Origin: Acidobacteriaceae bacterium
GTDB lineage: Bacteria; Acidobacteriota; Terriglobia; Terriglobales; Acidobacteriaceae
Direction of reading: 5' to 3'
DNA: 64,000 nt
Assembly: GCA_027449965.1 (NCBI GenBank)
Contig: DAIDKP010000006.1
Coordinates: 29,647 to 93,646 of the forward strand
The position numbers were made by a program, and so were the translations under genes. The notes under the pieces were generated by a model that worked only from the letters and a program-made list of their open reading frames with translations, was not told the origin of the DNA and did not search any database. This document shows, piece after piece, positions 13,411-22,103 of the stretch (positions within the stretch are counted from its first letter, which is position 1; each line of letters begins with the position of its first letter).

Positions 13411-14442
13411 TCAGTGAGTGAGTTCGACGGCGGCACGGGTCGCTTCGGCACGCGAGGACGGATCGTCGAGCCGGCCAAAGATCATCTTGCCGCTGGCGGT
13501 CTGGAGGACGCTGGTGACGGTGATTTCGACGGAACGACCGATGGCGCGTCGAGCATGATCGACGACGACCATGGTGCCGTCATCGAGATAGCCGACACCC
13601 TGGTTGTACTCCTTGCCCTCTTTCAGGATCATGATCTGCATTTTTTCGCCCGGCAGAAAGACGGGGCGAAGAGCGTTGGCAAGATCGTTGACGTTGAGCA
13701 CCTCGACGTGGTGAATCTGGGCGACTTTGTTGAGGTTGAAGTCATTGGTGACGACGCGCGCATCCCATTTGCGGGCCAGCTCCAGCAGCTTGAGATCGAC
13801 CTCGCGGATGGCAGGAAAATCGTCGGCGACAATCTGCACCTGAAAGCCGGGAATAGACTGCATACGCTGGAGTACGTCGAGTCCGCGGCGGCCCCGCTGA
13901 CGGCGCGAGGCATCCGTGGAGTCGGCGACCAGTTGCAGCTCATGCAGAACAAACTCCGGAACCACGAACAGGCCGTCGAGAAAACCTGTCTCGGCGACGT
14001 CTGCGATGCGCCCGTCGATGATGACGGAAGTATCGAGAATGCGGACGGATGCGCGCGGTGCTTTTTCTCCGGTGAAGAGATGGCCCAGCGCGGCAGAATT
14101 AAGGCGATCGCCCTGGTGAGCGCCGATGAGCAGGCCGAGATATCCCATGAGCAGCAGGACGAAGAGCTGGATGGCGGCAGCGGTGGCTCCGGCAGGGATG
14201 GCGGCGCGCAGTACGAGCGTGACGAGCAAGGCAGCGACGACCCCGAGGACTCCGCCGAGGACCGCACCGAGAAGTCGATGAAGAGCAAGAGCGCGAATAC
14301 GAAACTCGATGAGGATGACGGCAACTGCGGCAGCGGCACCCAGCGCGGCGGCAGGCAAAGCGGAGATCCCAAATGGATGCAGGAAGGAACAGAGAGACGC
14401 GACCAGGGAAAGAAAGAGAATCCGTAACAGAATGAGATTCAT
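13411..14442 (-). CDS. Membrane-anchored PIN/TRAM domain protein (YacL-like)
   Basis: A 343-aa protein with four hydrophobic helices in the first ~115 residues, a PIN-like nuclease domain and a C-terminal TRAM domain. The PIN domain shows RILDTSVIIDGRIADVAETG with its acidic residues, FVLHELQLVADS and DARVVTNDFNLNKVAQI with a further Asp. The TRAM region has GYLDDGTMVVVDHARRAIG and ASGKMIFGRL. This architecture matches Bacillus YacL and relatives, thought to act on RNA. The frame stays open far upstream, but the protein clearly begins MNLILLRILFLSLVASL at 14442. The preceding stretch is antisense to the sigma-factor cassette. Confidence 0.92.
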   Translation of the reverse strand: MNLILLRILFLSLVASLCSFLHPFGISALPAAALGAAAAVAVILIEFRIRALALHRLLGAVLGGVLGVVAALLVTLVLRAAIPAGATAAAIQLFVLLLMGYLGLLIGAHQGDRLNSAALGHLFTGEKAPRASVRILDTSVIIDGRIADVAETGFLDGLFVVPEFVLHELQLVADSTDASRRQRGRRGLDVLQRMQSIPGFQVQIVADDFPAIREVDLKLLELARKWDARVVTNDFNLNKVAQIHHVEVLNVNDLANALRPVFLPGEKMQIMILKEGKEYNQGVGYLDDGTMVVVDHARRAIGRSVEITVTSVLQTASGKMIFGRLDDPSSRAEATRAAVELTH

Positions 14443-14724
14443 TGTGAACGACTGCTCCGGCGGGAGACAAGAAACGATCTGCCGCCAACCCAACCCCGGA
14501 GTATGCACAGGCGAAGATAGGGTCGTCAAGCGAAAACAGAAAGAAAATACAGATACTTGCGCTGTCCGGCGAGCAAGCCGGTGGCCGACGCGAACGCCAG
14601 CAAGGCCAGGCGCGAGAAGGACGGCCACGGACAAACGAAACGCGAGCGGAAGAAAATCTTCGATGGGTGCATCCGAAAGGCGGAAGCGACGCGGTATAGA
14701 AGACAGAGGGACAGGAGACGGAGC

Positions 14725-15303
14725 ATGAACGTGCCGCTGGAGTCGTCGCCGAAAGAAGCGGCGACAGGCAAGGAAGAATGGCGGCTGGAGACTTGGTTGC
14801 AGCGCTTTGCCTCGATGGTCTATTCGCTGGCGATGCGCATGACGGGCGATGCGGGGCTGGCCGAAGAGCTGACCCAGGATGTGTTTCTGGAGCTGGATCG
14901 GAACCGCGGTCGGATGCAGGGCGAGGACCATATCCGACGATGGCTGCGGCAGGTTGCGATGCATCGCGCGGTGGATGCGCTGCGGCGAAGAGACCACCGA
15001 GAGCCGGGATGGGACCAGGGCCGGTGGTTGGGACTGGAGGAGTGGCAGGAGAAGCCGGCAGACGAGTCTGGCGAGCGCGTTCCGTGGAGCGCAAAGATCG
15101 AGCGCTGGCTGCTGCAATTGCCGGAGACGCAGCGCAAGGCTTTGCTGCTGCGATATCAGGAAGGGATGACGCCGGAAGAGATTGCCGAAACGGTAGGCGC
15201 GCCGCTGGCGACGGTCAAAAGCCAGTTGCAGCGCGGCTTGAAGGCGATACGCGGGCTGGCGAAAACAGCCGGAGCATGGAAGGAGATGGGCGATGTGGAA
15301 TGA
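14725..15303 (+). CDS. ECF-type RNA polymerase sigma factor
   Basis: A sigma-70 family ECF factor of 192 aa. Region 2 is visible as SLAMRMTGDAGLAEELTQDV, then FLELDRNRGRM, IRRWLRQVAMHRAVDALRRR. Region 4 is LPETQRKALLLRYQEGMTPE, EIAETVGAPLATVKSQLQRG, LKAIRG. ATG 14725 is preceded by AGGAGA. The next gene overlaps it by 11 bases and encodes a membrane protein of the kind that serves as anti-sigma factor, followed by a DUF4252 and another secreted protein, all rightward. The four probably form one operon. The inducing signal cannot be read from sequence. Confidence 0.92.
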   Translation: MNVPLESSPKEAATGKEEWRLETWLQRFASMVYSLAMRMTGDAGLAEELTQDVFLELDRNRGRMQGEDHIRRWLRQVAMHRAVDALRRRDHREPGWDQGRWLGLEEWQEKPADESGERVPWSAKIERWLLQLPETQRKALLLRYQEGMTPEEIAETVGAPLATVKSQLQRGLKAIRGLAKTAGAWKEMGDVE

Positions 15304-15790
15304 CGAAGAGGAACCGACGCGGGACGCAGATGTGGCCAGGCTGGAAGCGATGCTGCAGGAGGGATTGCGGAGGCGCGATGTGCCGGAGGGATTGCAGGAG
15401 CGGATTGTGGCGCGAGCCTTGACTGCGCGCGAGGAGACTGTACGCGAGGGGACTGTACGCGAGGGGGCTGTACGCGAGGGGGCTGCGCGCGCCACAGCTT
15501 TACTGGGCAAAGAGCCACGGCGAACGAATGTGCGGCGTGACATGTCTGGAAGAAGAATCGGTGGGCGGTTGCTGCGATTTCCGCTGGAAGGCCGTCGCTG
15601 GGCTGTGCAGCGCATTGCAGCCAGTGTGTTGCTGGGCGTGATGGTAGCTGGCGCGGCAGCGTATTTCCAGGCCGAGCAACGGCGAAGGGAACAGAGAGCG
15701 GAAGAGGCACGGGCGCAGGTGATGGAAGCGTTACGGATCACCAGCCAGACACTGGATAAGGTGCAGACGCAGCTCCGTAACGGGGAATGA
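15293..15790 (+). CDS. Probable anti-sigma factor-like membrane protein
   Basis: A 165-aa protein with a charged cytoplasmic N-terminal part, one transmembrane helix (IAASVLLGVMVAGAAAYF, around residues 110-127) and a short coiled-coil tail. It overlaps the sigma gene by 11 bases, so translational coupling is likely. Position and topology suggest an anti-sigma factor (inference). No zinc-binding HxxxCxxC motif of the common ZAS domain is present. Residues ~47-66 consist of a four-fold pentapeptide repeat EETVR/EGTVR/EGAVR/EGAAR, encoded by a 15-nt tandem repeat. The repeat probably makes a helical spacer and could vary in copy number without shifting frame. Confidence 0.72.
   Translation: MWNDEEEPTRDADVARLEAMLQEGLRRRDVPEGLQERIVARALTAREETVREGTVREGAVREGAARATALLGKEPRRTNVRRDMSGRRIGGRLLRFPLEGRRWAVQRIAASVLLGVMVAGAAAYFQAEQRRREQRAEEARAQVMEALRITSQTLDKVQTQLRNGE
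15431..15490 (+). repeat. 15-nt in-frame tandem repeat (4 copies)
   Basis: Four consecutive 15-nt units (GAGGAGACTGTACGC, then GAGGGGACTGTACGC, GAGGGGGCTGTACGC and GAGGGGGCTGCGCGC) lie inside the anti-sigma-like gene. Each unit differs from its neighbour by one or two bases, which suggests recent slippage expansion. The unit length keeps the reading frame. Confidence 0.9.
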
Positions 15791-15839
15791 ACGACGGGAT
15801 CGCAGCGAAGGTTCAAACGAACGATCAGGAGAGATCAGG

Positions 15840-16400
15840 ATGAAGAAGCGTAGAGTTTTGGGCGGAGTGCTGTTGGCATGGGGAATGACGGCGGGAATGG
15901 GGTGGGGACAGTTGCCGGCTCCTTCGCCGGTGGAGCAGCAACTGGCGGCGAAGGCCAAGCACGTGACCGAGGTGACGCTGAACCAGAACATGTTGCAGTT
16001 TGCGGCGAAGTTCATGAGCGGCAAGGACAGCGATAAGGACAAGGATGTGGCCAGGCTGATCCAGGGTTTGCAGGGCATCTATGTGCGGGAGTACGACTTT
16101 GACAAGGATCATGCGTATACGCAGGCGGATCTGGATGCATTCCGGAAGTATATGGAGGGCGCGTCGTGGTCGCCGATGGTGCGTGATCGAACGCGCGGGG
16201 TCATCGAGGGATCCGATGTCTTTGTGAAGCTGGTGAATGGCCAGATGCAGGGGCTGTATGTGCTGGATGCCGAGGCGCGGGAGATTGACCTGGTGTTGAT
16301 TCTGGGTCCGATTGATGTGAACAGTCTGAGCGAGTTGGGCGGATCGTTTGGAATTCCCAAGGATGCGGTGAAAAAAGCACAGAAGAAGGTGACGCAATGA
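15840..16400 (+). CDS. Secreted DUF4252-like protein
   Basis: A 186-aa secreted protein. A signal peptide (VLGGVLLAWGMTAGMGWG, cleaved before QLPAP) is followed by a domain resembling DUF4252: conserved-looking VTEVTLNQNMLQFAAKFM, LIQGLQGIYVREYDFDKD, WSPMVRDR and DLVLILGPIDVNSLSELGG near the end. In other phyla DUF4252 genes also sit beside ECF sigma/anti-sigma pairs, so the neighbourhood supports the assignment. AGGAGA precedes the start. The stop overlaps the start of the next gene (ATGA), showing an operon. Confidence 0.82.
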   Translation: MKKRRVLGGVLLAWGMTAGMGWGQLPAPSPVEQQLAAKAKHVTEVTLNQNMLQFAAKFMSGKDSDKDKDVARLIQGLQGIYVREYDFDKDHAYTQADLDAFRKYMEGASWSPMVRDRTRGVIEGSDVFVKLVNGQMQGLYVLDAEAREIDLVLILGPIDVNSLSELGGSFGIPKDAVKKAQKKVTQ

Positions 16401-16942
16401 CACGACGAGCCTATGGATGGATGGCGGCGGGACTGGGTGGAGTGATGGTAGTGGCGATGGTGCTGGCCGCGACTCCGCAGGGCGCGGTGCTGGCGGCAAG
16501 CGAAGATGAACGAGCCTTTCACGCGCTGCAGCAGGCACTGGAAGCGCGCTGGGGCGGGCATGTGCAGCATATTCCGATGCAGTGGCTGGTGAGCGGGATG
16601 GCGGGCGCGTATACGCACGGCGGCGTGAGCCGGATGCGGCTGGCAGAGATGGACCATCTGCCGAAGCGCATCGATGGGGCGGAGATGGAGTCACTGGCGA
16701 CGGCCAGAATGGGCACAGGGTGGCAACGCATTGTGCGCGAGACGAGCCGCGAAGGCGATGAACAAAGCCTGATCTATGTGAAGCCGGAGGGCAACCGGCT
16801 GGCGATGATGGTGGTGGATTTCGACAACGGCGAGATGGACATGGTCGAGATGGCGATTCAACCGAATCAGCTCTCGAAACAGATTCGTCGCTGGGAAGAT
16901 CAGGACGCGCAGCACAACACAACCGCAACGGACGGAGAATAA
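16397..16942 (+). CDS. Secreted or membrane-anchored hypothetical protein of the sigma cassette
   Basis: A 181-aa protein overlapping the DUF4252 gene by four bases. It starts with a hydrophobic segment (GLGGVMVVAMVLAATPQGAV) that could be a signal peptide or anchor. A conserved-looking soluble part follows, including VQHIPMQWLVSGMAGAYT, TGWQRIVRETSREGDEQSL and LAMMVVDFDNGEMDMVEMAI. I do not recognise a named family. It may be a second DUF4252-like or secreted regulator of the sigma module. It is the last gene of the cassette; a long hairpin follows at 16980. Confidence 0.7.
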   Translation: MTRRAYGWMAAGLGGVMVVAMVLAATPQGAVLAASEDERAFHALQQALEARWGGHVQHIPMQWLVSGMAGAYTHGGVSRMRLAEMDHLPKRIDGAEMESLATARMGTGWQRIVRETSREGDEQSLIYVKPEGNRLAMMVVDFDNGEMDMVEMAIQPNQLSKQIRRWEDQDAQHNTTATDGE

Positions 16943-16979
16943 GCCGCCGGGAGGACGGAGCGGCGGATATACGGAGCAA

Positions 16980-17010
16980 ACAAGGCCAGGCGAAGAATGC
17001 CTGGCCTTGT
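16980..17010. terminator. Hairpin between convergent genes
   Basis: A perfect 12-bp inverted repeat (ACAAGGCCAGGC with GCCTGGCCTTGT) with a seven-base loop lies between the end of the sigma cassette and the end of pyrC, which face each other. No U tract follows on either side, so termination is inferred from position and stem strength. Confidence 0.6.
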
Positions 17011-17056
17011 CTGCTCCTGCTCTGCTTGCTGAATCAGGCGGGGTGAAACGCAGCGC

Positions 17057-18388
17057 TCAGGCGGAGTAGACGAGGCGGCCTTCGCTGAGGGTGTAACGAA
17101 CACGCCCTCGCATGGTCCAGCCGTCGAAGGGTGAGTTGCGGGAGCGGGAGCGGGAATCGGCGGCGCGCCAGATCCACTTCGCGTCAGGATCGAAGATGAC
17201 CACGTCGGCGAAGCTGCCGACGGCGAGGGTGCCGCGGCCTTTGAACCCGAGCAGCGCGGCGGGCTGAGTGCTGAGCAGGCTGAGAACGCGGCTGAGGGGC
17301 AATCGCCACTCGCCGTGAAGCCATTGCAGGCACAAGCCAAGCGCGGTTTCGAGGCCGGTGATGCCGTTGGGGGCGCGCTCAAATTCGACTTCTTTTTCGT
17401 GCGCGGCGTGGGGAGCATGGTCGGTGGCGATCGCATCGACCATGCCATCGAGAATGCCCTGAATCATGGCATCGCGATCGGCCTCGGAGCGCAGTGGCGG
17501 ATTCATCTTGGCATGTGTGTTGTAGCAGCCGACGTGCTGCTCGGTGAGCAGAAAATGATGCGGCGCCACCTCGCAGGTGACGCGCAGACCGTTTCGTCGC
17601 GCCTGATGCACGGCTGCGACAGCCTGCGCGGTGGAGGTGTGGGCGACATGCAGATGTGGTCGCGCGCCTTTGCTTTCGCGCTCCAGCTCGGCCACCAGAC
17701 GAATGTCGCGCTCGACCAGCCCATACTCGGCCTCGGGCGACATGCCGCGCAGTCCCAGGCGATAGGCGACCGGACCAGCGTTCATGCTCGCTCCTTCGGT
17801 GAGGCGCGTGTCTTCGGCGTGCTGGATAACGGGCAGTCCGTGACGGGTGGCGGCGATGAGCACCTCGCGCATGATGTTGTCGCGCAGGATGGGGTGTCCG
17901 TCATCGGTGACGGCGACGGCTCCGGCGGCTTTGAGGGCGGCGAAGTCGTTGAGCTGTTCGCCTTTGAGCGCACGTGTTGCGGCGCCGATGGGAAAGACGC
18001 GGACGCTGGCGTTGCGCTCCGGGGACTGCATCCAGCGGGTAATCTCTGGCGAGTCGTTGGTGGGGGTGGTGTTGGGCATGGCGGCGACGGCGGTGAAACC
18101 ACCGGCGGCAGCGGCGGCGGTGCCGGTGGCGATGGTTTCTTTGTGGGTCTGGCCCGGCTCGCGGAGGTGAACGTGAATATCGATGAGACCCGGAGCTACG
18201 ACGAGTCCGGTGGCATCGAGCGTGAGAGCGCGCGCGGCATCCTCGGGTGAGAGGCGAACGCGTCCGGGAGCGGCGACTTCAGCGACATGGCCGTCGCGCA
18301 GCAGCAGATCTTTTTTTTCGTCGATGCCGGAGGCGGGATCGATGAGTCGTCCGCCGCGAAGGAGCGTGAGTGGGGCAGGAAGATTCAT
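17057..18388 (-). CDS. pyrC: Dihydroorotase
   Basis: Third step of pyrimidine synthesis: cyclises carbamoyl aspartate to dihydroorotate with a binuclear zinc centre. The 443-aa length and motifs match the multifunctional/type I dihydroorotases. GLIDIHVHLREPGQTHKETI carries the HxH zinc ligands and substrate Arg, VIQHAEDTRLTEGASMN and HLHVAHTSTAQAV carry further His ligands, and IATDHAPHAAHEKEVEFE the catalytic Asp. The start overlaps the pyrB stop by four bases (ATGA), so pyrB and pyrC are cotranslated. It is the last gene of the pyrR-pyrB-pyrC operon. Confidence 0.97.
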   Translation of the reverse strand: MNLPAPLTLLRGGRLIDPASGIDEKKDLLLRDGHVAEVAAPGRVRLSPEDAARALTLDATGLVVAPGLIDIHVHLREPGQTHKETIATGTAAAAAGGFTAVAAMPNTTPTNDSPEITRWMQSPERNASVRVFPIGAATRALKGEQLNDFAALKAAGAVAVTDDGHPILRDNIMREVLIAATRHGLPVIQHAEDTRLTEGASMNAGPVAYRLGLRGMSPEAEYGLVERDIRLVAELERESKGARPHLHVAHTSTAQAVAAVHQARRNGLRVTCEVAPHHFLLTEQHVGCYNTHAKMNPPLRSEADRDAMIQGILDGMVDAIATDHAPHAAHEKEVEFERAPNGITGLETALGLCLQWLHGEWRLPLSRVLSLLSTQPAALLGFKGRGTLAVGSFADVVIFDPDAKWIWRAADSRSRSRNSPFDGWTMRGRVRYTLSEGRLVYSA

Positions 18389-19419
18389 TGGGTAACTCCG
18401 GAGGAATCAAGCGCTCGTTCGACGAGCGCCATGCGAATCGCCACGCCGTTGCGCACCTGGTCGAGGATGCGGGATTGGGCGCCGTCAGCAACCTCGGCGG
18501 TGAGTTCCAGGCCGCGTATGACCGGCCCTGGATGCAGAACCGGAGCAGTGGGCGCGTAAGCGGCCAGCCGCTGGGCGCTGAGTTGGAAGTCGCGGCGATA
18601 TTCGTCGAGATCAAGCTGAAGACCGGCGAGACGCTCGGCCTGAATGCGCAGCATCATGACGATCTGAGAGCTGGCGAGAGCGCGGTCAAAATCTCGTTCG
18701 ATGATGATGCCTGGACCGATTTCAGCAGCGATGGCAGGCAGCAGAGCAGGCGGCCCACAAAGCTGAACGCGCGCGCCGAGACGCGGCAGCAGGAGCATGT
18801 TGCTGCGAGCCACACGGCTGTGAAGGATGTCTCCGGTGATGGTGACGGTGACGCCGGTCAGGGTGTCTGCGGTGATGGAAGCAACACCCGGGCGAAGACA
18901 GGCAAGGATGGTGCGCAGGTCAAGCAGCGCCTGTGAGGGGTGTTCGTGGAGACCGTCGCCGGCATTGAGGATGGGCAGCCCGGTGACCTGCGAGAGCAGC
19001 CAGGGCGCGCCGGAACTGGGGTGGCGCAGAATGATGGCCTGAGCGCCGAGAGCGCGCAGCGTGAGGCCGGTGTCCTTGAGCGATTCCCCTTTTTCGATAC
19101 TGGACGAGAGGCTGGAGACAAGCGTGGTGTCTGCGCCGAGGGACTTGGCGGCGAGTTCAAAACTGGTACGGGTGCGGGTGGAGGACTCGTAGAAAAGCAA
19201 AGCGATCCTGCGCTTGGCGAGTCGGTGGGCGCGAGCGAGCGGGTCTTCGGACTCCAATGCGCTGGCGCGAGCGAGGATGTGGGTGATCTGATCGAGCGTG
19301 AGGTCGGCGACCGAAAGCAGAGAGCCGGGATGCTGGGGCATTGCGGCAAATGGGATGGAGGCAGGAAGTGAATTGGGCACGGTGCGCGACGCGCGGACGG
19401 ATTGGCGATCAACGGTCAT
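18385..19419 (-). CDS. pyrB: Aspartate carbamoyltransferase catalytic subunit
   Basis: Second step of pyrimidine synthesis: carbamoyl phosphate plus aspartate gives carbamoyl aspartate. Core motifs are FYESSTRTRTSFELAAKSLG (carbamoyl phosphate binding), SIEKGESLKDT, ILRHPSSGAPW and AGDGLHEHPSQALLDLRTI. The C-terminal aspartate domain includes MMLRIQAERL and HPGPVIRG. The 344-aa form has an N-terminal extension of ~26 residues before MPQHPGSLLSVADLT. I keep ATG 19419 because GGGAA lies just upstream, while ATG 19341 has no ribosome-binding site. It follows pyrR by ~180 bases and overlaps pyrC. No pyrI regulatory subunit is seen. Confidence 0.96.
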   Translation of the reverse strand: MTVDRQSVRASRTVPNSLPASIPFAAMPQHPGSLLSVADLTLDQITHILARASALESEDPLARAHRLAKRRIALLFYESSTRTRTSFELAAKSLGADTTLVSSLSSSIEKGESLKDTGLTLRALGAQAIILRHPSSGAPWLLSQVTGLPILNAGDGLHEHPSQALLDLRTILACLRPGVASITADTLTGVTVTITGDILHSRVARSNMLLLPRLGARVQLCGPPALLPAIAAEIGPGIIIERDFDRALASSQIVMMLRIQAERLAGLQLDLDEYRRDFQLSAQRLAAYAPTAPVLHPGPVIRGLELTAEVADGAQSRILDQVRNGVAIRMALVERALDSSGVTQ

Positions 19420-19596
19420 AGGGTTCCCGAGTTAGTTTACTCAGACAGGGCACAGTTGCGCTGTGGGGATGGCAAAAAGTGGGACTGAGCCGGGGATGAA
19501 AGGCGGACGAAGGATGCCTGCGGATGATCTGAAACAGGAACGGGATGGAACTGGATGAAATTCAGCGAATTGCAAGTCAGCCAGCTCCGATTCAGC

Positions 19597-20169
19597 CTAC
19601 CCTTCTACACGTTCCACGAGGAGCACCTGCTCATCGTCATCGACTTCGCGAAACTTGACCTCGATGATCTCGCGGCTGCTGGTGGGCACACTTCGTCCGA
19701 TGTAGGTGGCCTCAATGGGCAGTTCGCGATGGCCGCGGTCAATGAGCACGGCGAGCTGGACGCGGCGAGGGCGTCCGTGATCGAAGAGCGCATCGAGGGC
19801 CGCGCGGACGGTGCGTCCGGTGTAGAGGACATCGTCGCAGAGGATGACATCGCGCCCGTTGACGTCCATGGCCGGATCGACAGAGCGCACGATGGGGCGA
19901 TCGTCGTGGGTGCTGAGGTCATCGCGATAGAACTGGATGTCGAGGACGCCGGTGTCGATGGGGCGCTTCTCGATGGTGCTGATGAGCGCGGCAAGCCGCG
20001 TGGCCAGCGGGACTCCGCGCCGCTTGATGCCGACAAGCATGAGGTCCTGAGTAGCGTTGGTCTTTTCGACGATCTCATGCGCGAGTCGCACGAGGGTCCG
20101 CTCAATCTCTGAGGCCGACATCAGGCGACTTTTTTCACGTAGTTTCGGGGTATGGGCGGCTTCAGTCAT
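19597..20169 (-). CDS. pyrR: Bifunctional pyrimidine regulator / uracil phosphoribosyltransferase
   Basis: A PyrR family protein of 190 aa. In Gram-positive bacteria it binds pyr mRNA with UMP to cause attenuation and has weak uracil phosphoribosyltransferase activity. The PRPP-binding motif is VILCDDVLYTGRTVRAALDA; GIKRRGVPLATRLA, DIQFYRDDLSTHDDRP and the C-terminal VKFREVDDDEQVLLVE are also characteristic. It heads pyrR-pyrB-pyrC, which suggests it regulates this operon. I could not identify a convincing PyrR-binding loop or terminator in the 177-base gap before pyrB. A possible promoter, TTTCCA-17-TACAAT (-10 at 20227-20232), lies upstream. Confidence 0.94.
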   Translation of the reverse strand: MTEAAHTPKLREKSRLMSASEIERTLVRLAHEIVEKTNATQDLMLVGIKRRGVPLATRLAALISTIEKRPIDTGVLDIQFYRDDLSTHDDRPIVRSVDPAMDVNGRDVILCDDVLYTGRTVRAALDALFDHGRPRRVQLAVLIDRGHRELPIEATYIGRSVPTSSREIIEVKFREVDDDEQVLLVERVEG

Positions 20170-20266
20170 GAGGAACTCCGGTGCGTCTCAACGGGATGGA
20201 AGAACGGCGAAAAATGCGTTGCTGTCATTGTAGCCGGGTGCGATGAGGATGGAAACGGTGTGAAGA

Positions 20267-21010
20267 TCAGACGCGCGGGCGTCGGCGCTCAGCGGGCAGC
20301 AGGCGCGTGCCCAGTACACCACCGAGGACGGCAAACAACAGCAGCAGAAACGCAGCAAAGAGGTATGCGAAGAGCGTGAATCCGGCGCGGCCTTGAGGGG
20401 ACTGAAGGAGGGTGGACCAGAAATGGACCATCTGTGCGGCATCCTGACTCGAGAAGCCGGGCTGTGCGGCCATCTGATGGTTCATCTGGGTAACCTGATC
20501 CATCAATCGGACGACGAGCGACGACCATTCGGCATCCATCTGCGCACCCTGATGAAGCGGGAAACGCTGAAGCCAGAGAGCGGCGCCGTTGACAAAAAGG
20601 GTGAGCCAGGCGGCGACCAGTCCGGTGACAAAGCCGATGCGCGCGCCCATGCCCATGGTGATCCAGCCGGGACGAGCGCGGCGGCCATAGAGGACGACGG
20701 CCCAGGCCGCGGCGGCCAGCATCCAGAGGATGGAAAGCGACTGGCCGATGGTGGAAAGACCGGAGCAAAGGACGCCGGCGGGAATGCCGAGGAGAATGGC
20801 CGCATTGAGCGCGATGCGCCAGGAGATGCCCGTCTCAGACAGTCCACGCGGGTCGAGGGCTGGACCGGCGACGGAAGCAAGGGACGAATCGGCGGAGGAT
20901 GCATCGGTCCACTCACCCGAAGGACAGACGAGTTGCGGCATTCCGCAGATGGCGCAGAATCGATCGTTCTCGCGAAGGGATTCGCCACAACGGATACAGG
21001 CCGGGATCAC
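20267..21010 (-). CDS. Zinc-ribbon membrane protein, function unknown
   Basis: A 247-aa protein. Residues 5-22 form a zinc ribbon (CIRCGESLRENDRFCAICG: CxxC, ten residues, CxxC). After a Ser/Ala linker come about four predicted membrane helices (IALNAAILLGIPAGVLCSGL, LWMLAAAAWAVVLYG, IGFVTGLVAAWLTLFVNGAA and a final FLLLLFAVLGGVLGTRLL). A ~70-residue soluble stretch sits before the last helix. This is a common architecture of uncharacterised envelope proteins, and no specific role is proposed. The neighbours, an envelope lipoprotein upstream and pyrR downstream, give no clear clue. Confidence 0.78.
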   Translation of the reverse strand: MIPACIRCGESLRENDRFCAICGMPQLVCPSGEWTDASSADSSLASVAGPALDPRGLSETGISWRIALNAAILLGIPAGVLCSGLSTIGQSLSILWMLAAAAWAVVLYGRRARPGWITMGMGARIGFVTGLVAAWLTLFVNGAALWLQRFPLHQGAQMDAEWSSLVVRLMDQVTQMNHQMAAQPGFSSQDAAQMVHFWSTLLQSPQGRAGFTLFAYLFAAFLLLLFAVLGGVLGTRLLPAERRRPRV

Positions 21011-21083
21011 AGGATACTCCTCAAAAAAGTGCCGCTACTCCTCAAGTGTACGGGCAGGGCGGCGTGAACGGGCGGAAATGGAA

Positions 21084-21113
21084 GGCGGGATGCTCAAAAA
21101 CTGGCATCCCGCC
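21084..21113 (-). terminator. Hairpin after the glycine-zipper lipoprotein gene
   Basis: A perfect 10-bp stem (GGCGGGATGC with GCATCCCGCC) with a ten-base loop lies between the lipoprotein stop and the next gene. The minus-strand side has only a pyrimidine-rich tail (CTTCCATTTCC); the plus side has five T. It is likely a terminator, but orientation is uncertain. Confidence 0.6.
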
Positions 21114-21148
21114 CGGAGATTTTTCGTGTGTAAGAGATTTGGACCGGA

Positions 21149-21895
21149 CTACTCGGTGATCTGAACCGAGCGATCAAGATGGAAAGTCAGCAGGGTTTCT
21201 GCGGGAAGCACAATCTGCCTGTTTCCTGTGAATGCGCTGCCGGCGGTGCCTGCGCCGCCGCCTACGAGTCCACCGATCAGAGCGCCTTTGCCTCCTCCGG
21301 TCAGGCCGCCAATCAGGGCACCCAGACCGGCTCCACCGCCGATCATGAGCGCGCTTCGCTTGCCTTTGCCCTTCTCGACCTTGTCAATGGTGCTGGTGCG
21401 AACAGGGTAGCTGCCCCACTGCGTGCGGACACGATCCAACTGCACAGCCAGCACCGCCTGTCCCTTGAAGCGACCCAGAGGCTTGGCTTCGATGACGGTG
21501 CCCTCGGCGCGTGATCCACGCGGAATGATGACCTGGCCATCGCTGCTCATCACGTCATCGGCCACGGTGGCGCTGAAGCTGTCACCGGACTGGCTGATCT
21601 TGGAGCCGAGGTCGCTGTCGAGGCGAACACGAAGTCGGCTGCCGGCCGGAAGAGTGACAACGGCAGGCGGTGGTGGCTGATTGGGAGCAGACGGCGCGGC
21701 AGACCCGGGAGCACCTGCTGCGGGTGGAGTATTGGCGGTGTTGCCCTGCGCAGCAGAAGCACCCGCGGGGGCTGCCGCCCCGGATGCGGTGGTGGACTTC
21801 GAGCCGGATTTGCAGCCGGCGACGGGAAGGAGCAGCGCGAGCAAAGCAGCAGCAAAGACCGTGAACTTCGATTGCAGCTTCAGATGCGGATTCAT
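21149..21895 (-). CDS. Glycine-zipper lipoprotein
   Basis: A 248-aa lipoprotein. The signal peptide ends in the lipobox LLPVAGC, followed by a Ser/Ala/Pro-rich linker (residues ~30-80). A compact beta domain follows: VVTLPAGSRLRVRLDSDLGS, IIPRGSRAEGTVIEAKPLGR, QLDRVRTQWGSYPVRTSTI. Near the C-terminus a glycine-zipper hairpin (LMIGGGAGLGALIGGLTGG and GALIGGLVGGGAG) resembles membrane-inserting Gly-zipper domains. It ends with LPAETLLTFHLDRSVQI, reminiscent of TrbI/YMGG-type proteins. It is predicted to sit in the outer membrane. The function is unknown. Confidence 0.85.
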   Translation of the reverse strand: MNPHLKLQSKFTVFAAALLALLLPVAGCKSGSKSTTASGAAAPAGASAAQGNTANTPPAAGAPGSAAPSAPNQPPPPAVVTLPAGSRLRVRLDSDLGSKISQSGDSFSATVADDVMSSDGQVIIPRGSRAEGTVIEAKPLGRFKGQAVLAVQLDRVRTQWGSYPVRTSTIDKVEKGKGKRSALMIGGGAGLGALIGGLTGGGKGALIGGLVGGGAGTAGSAFTGNRQIVLPAETLLTFHLDRSVQITE

Positions 21896-22103
21896 AATCA
21901 GTCTCCTGAGTGGGGAATGGAAATCGAAAGGATGGGGTTCACCAGCGCAAGCATACCACTAAGCGCGACGATTTGTATTCAATGGGATCTCTGAAAAAGG
22001 ACAAGTCGGATCAGGCTGCAAAGGGGGTTGGGGTATCCGGTTTCGGCTCGTGATACTCTGCCTGCATTGCACTGGGATTGATGATTCGTGAGGACAAATG
22101 CCG

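Noticed and set aside
14443..15816. Upstream extension of the PIN/TRAM frame to 801 codons
   Set aside because: The extension is antisense to the sigma-factor cassette and has no similarity; the protein clearly starts at MNLILLRILF with its membrane helices.
19420..19596. PyrR-dependent attenuator between pyrR and pyrB
   Set aside because: No anti-antiterminator consensus or U-tailed hairpin seen; regulation by PyrR remains plausible but unsupported here.
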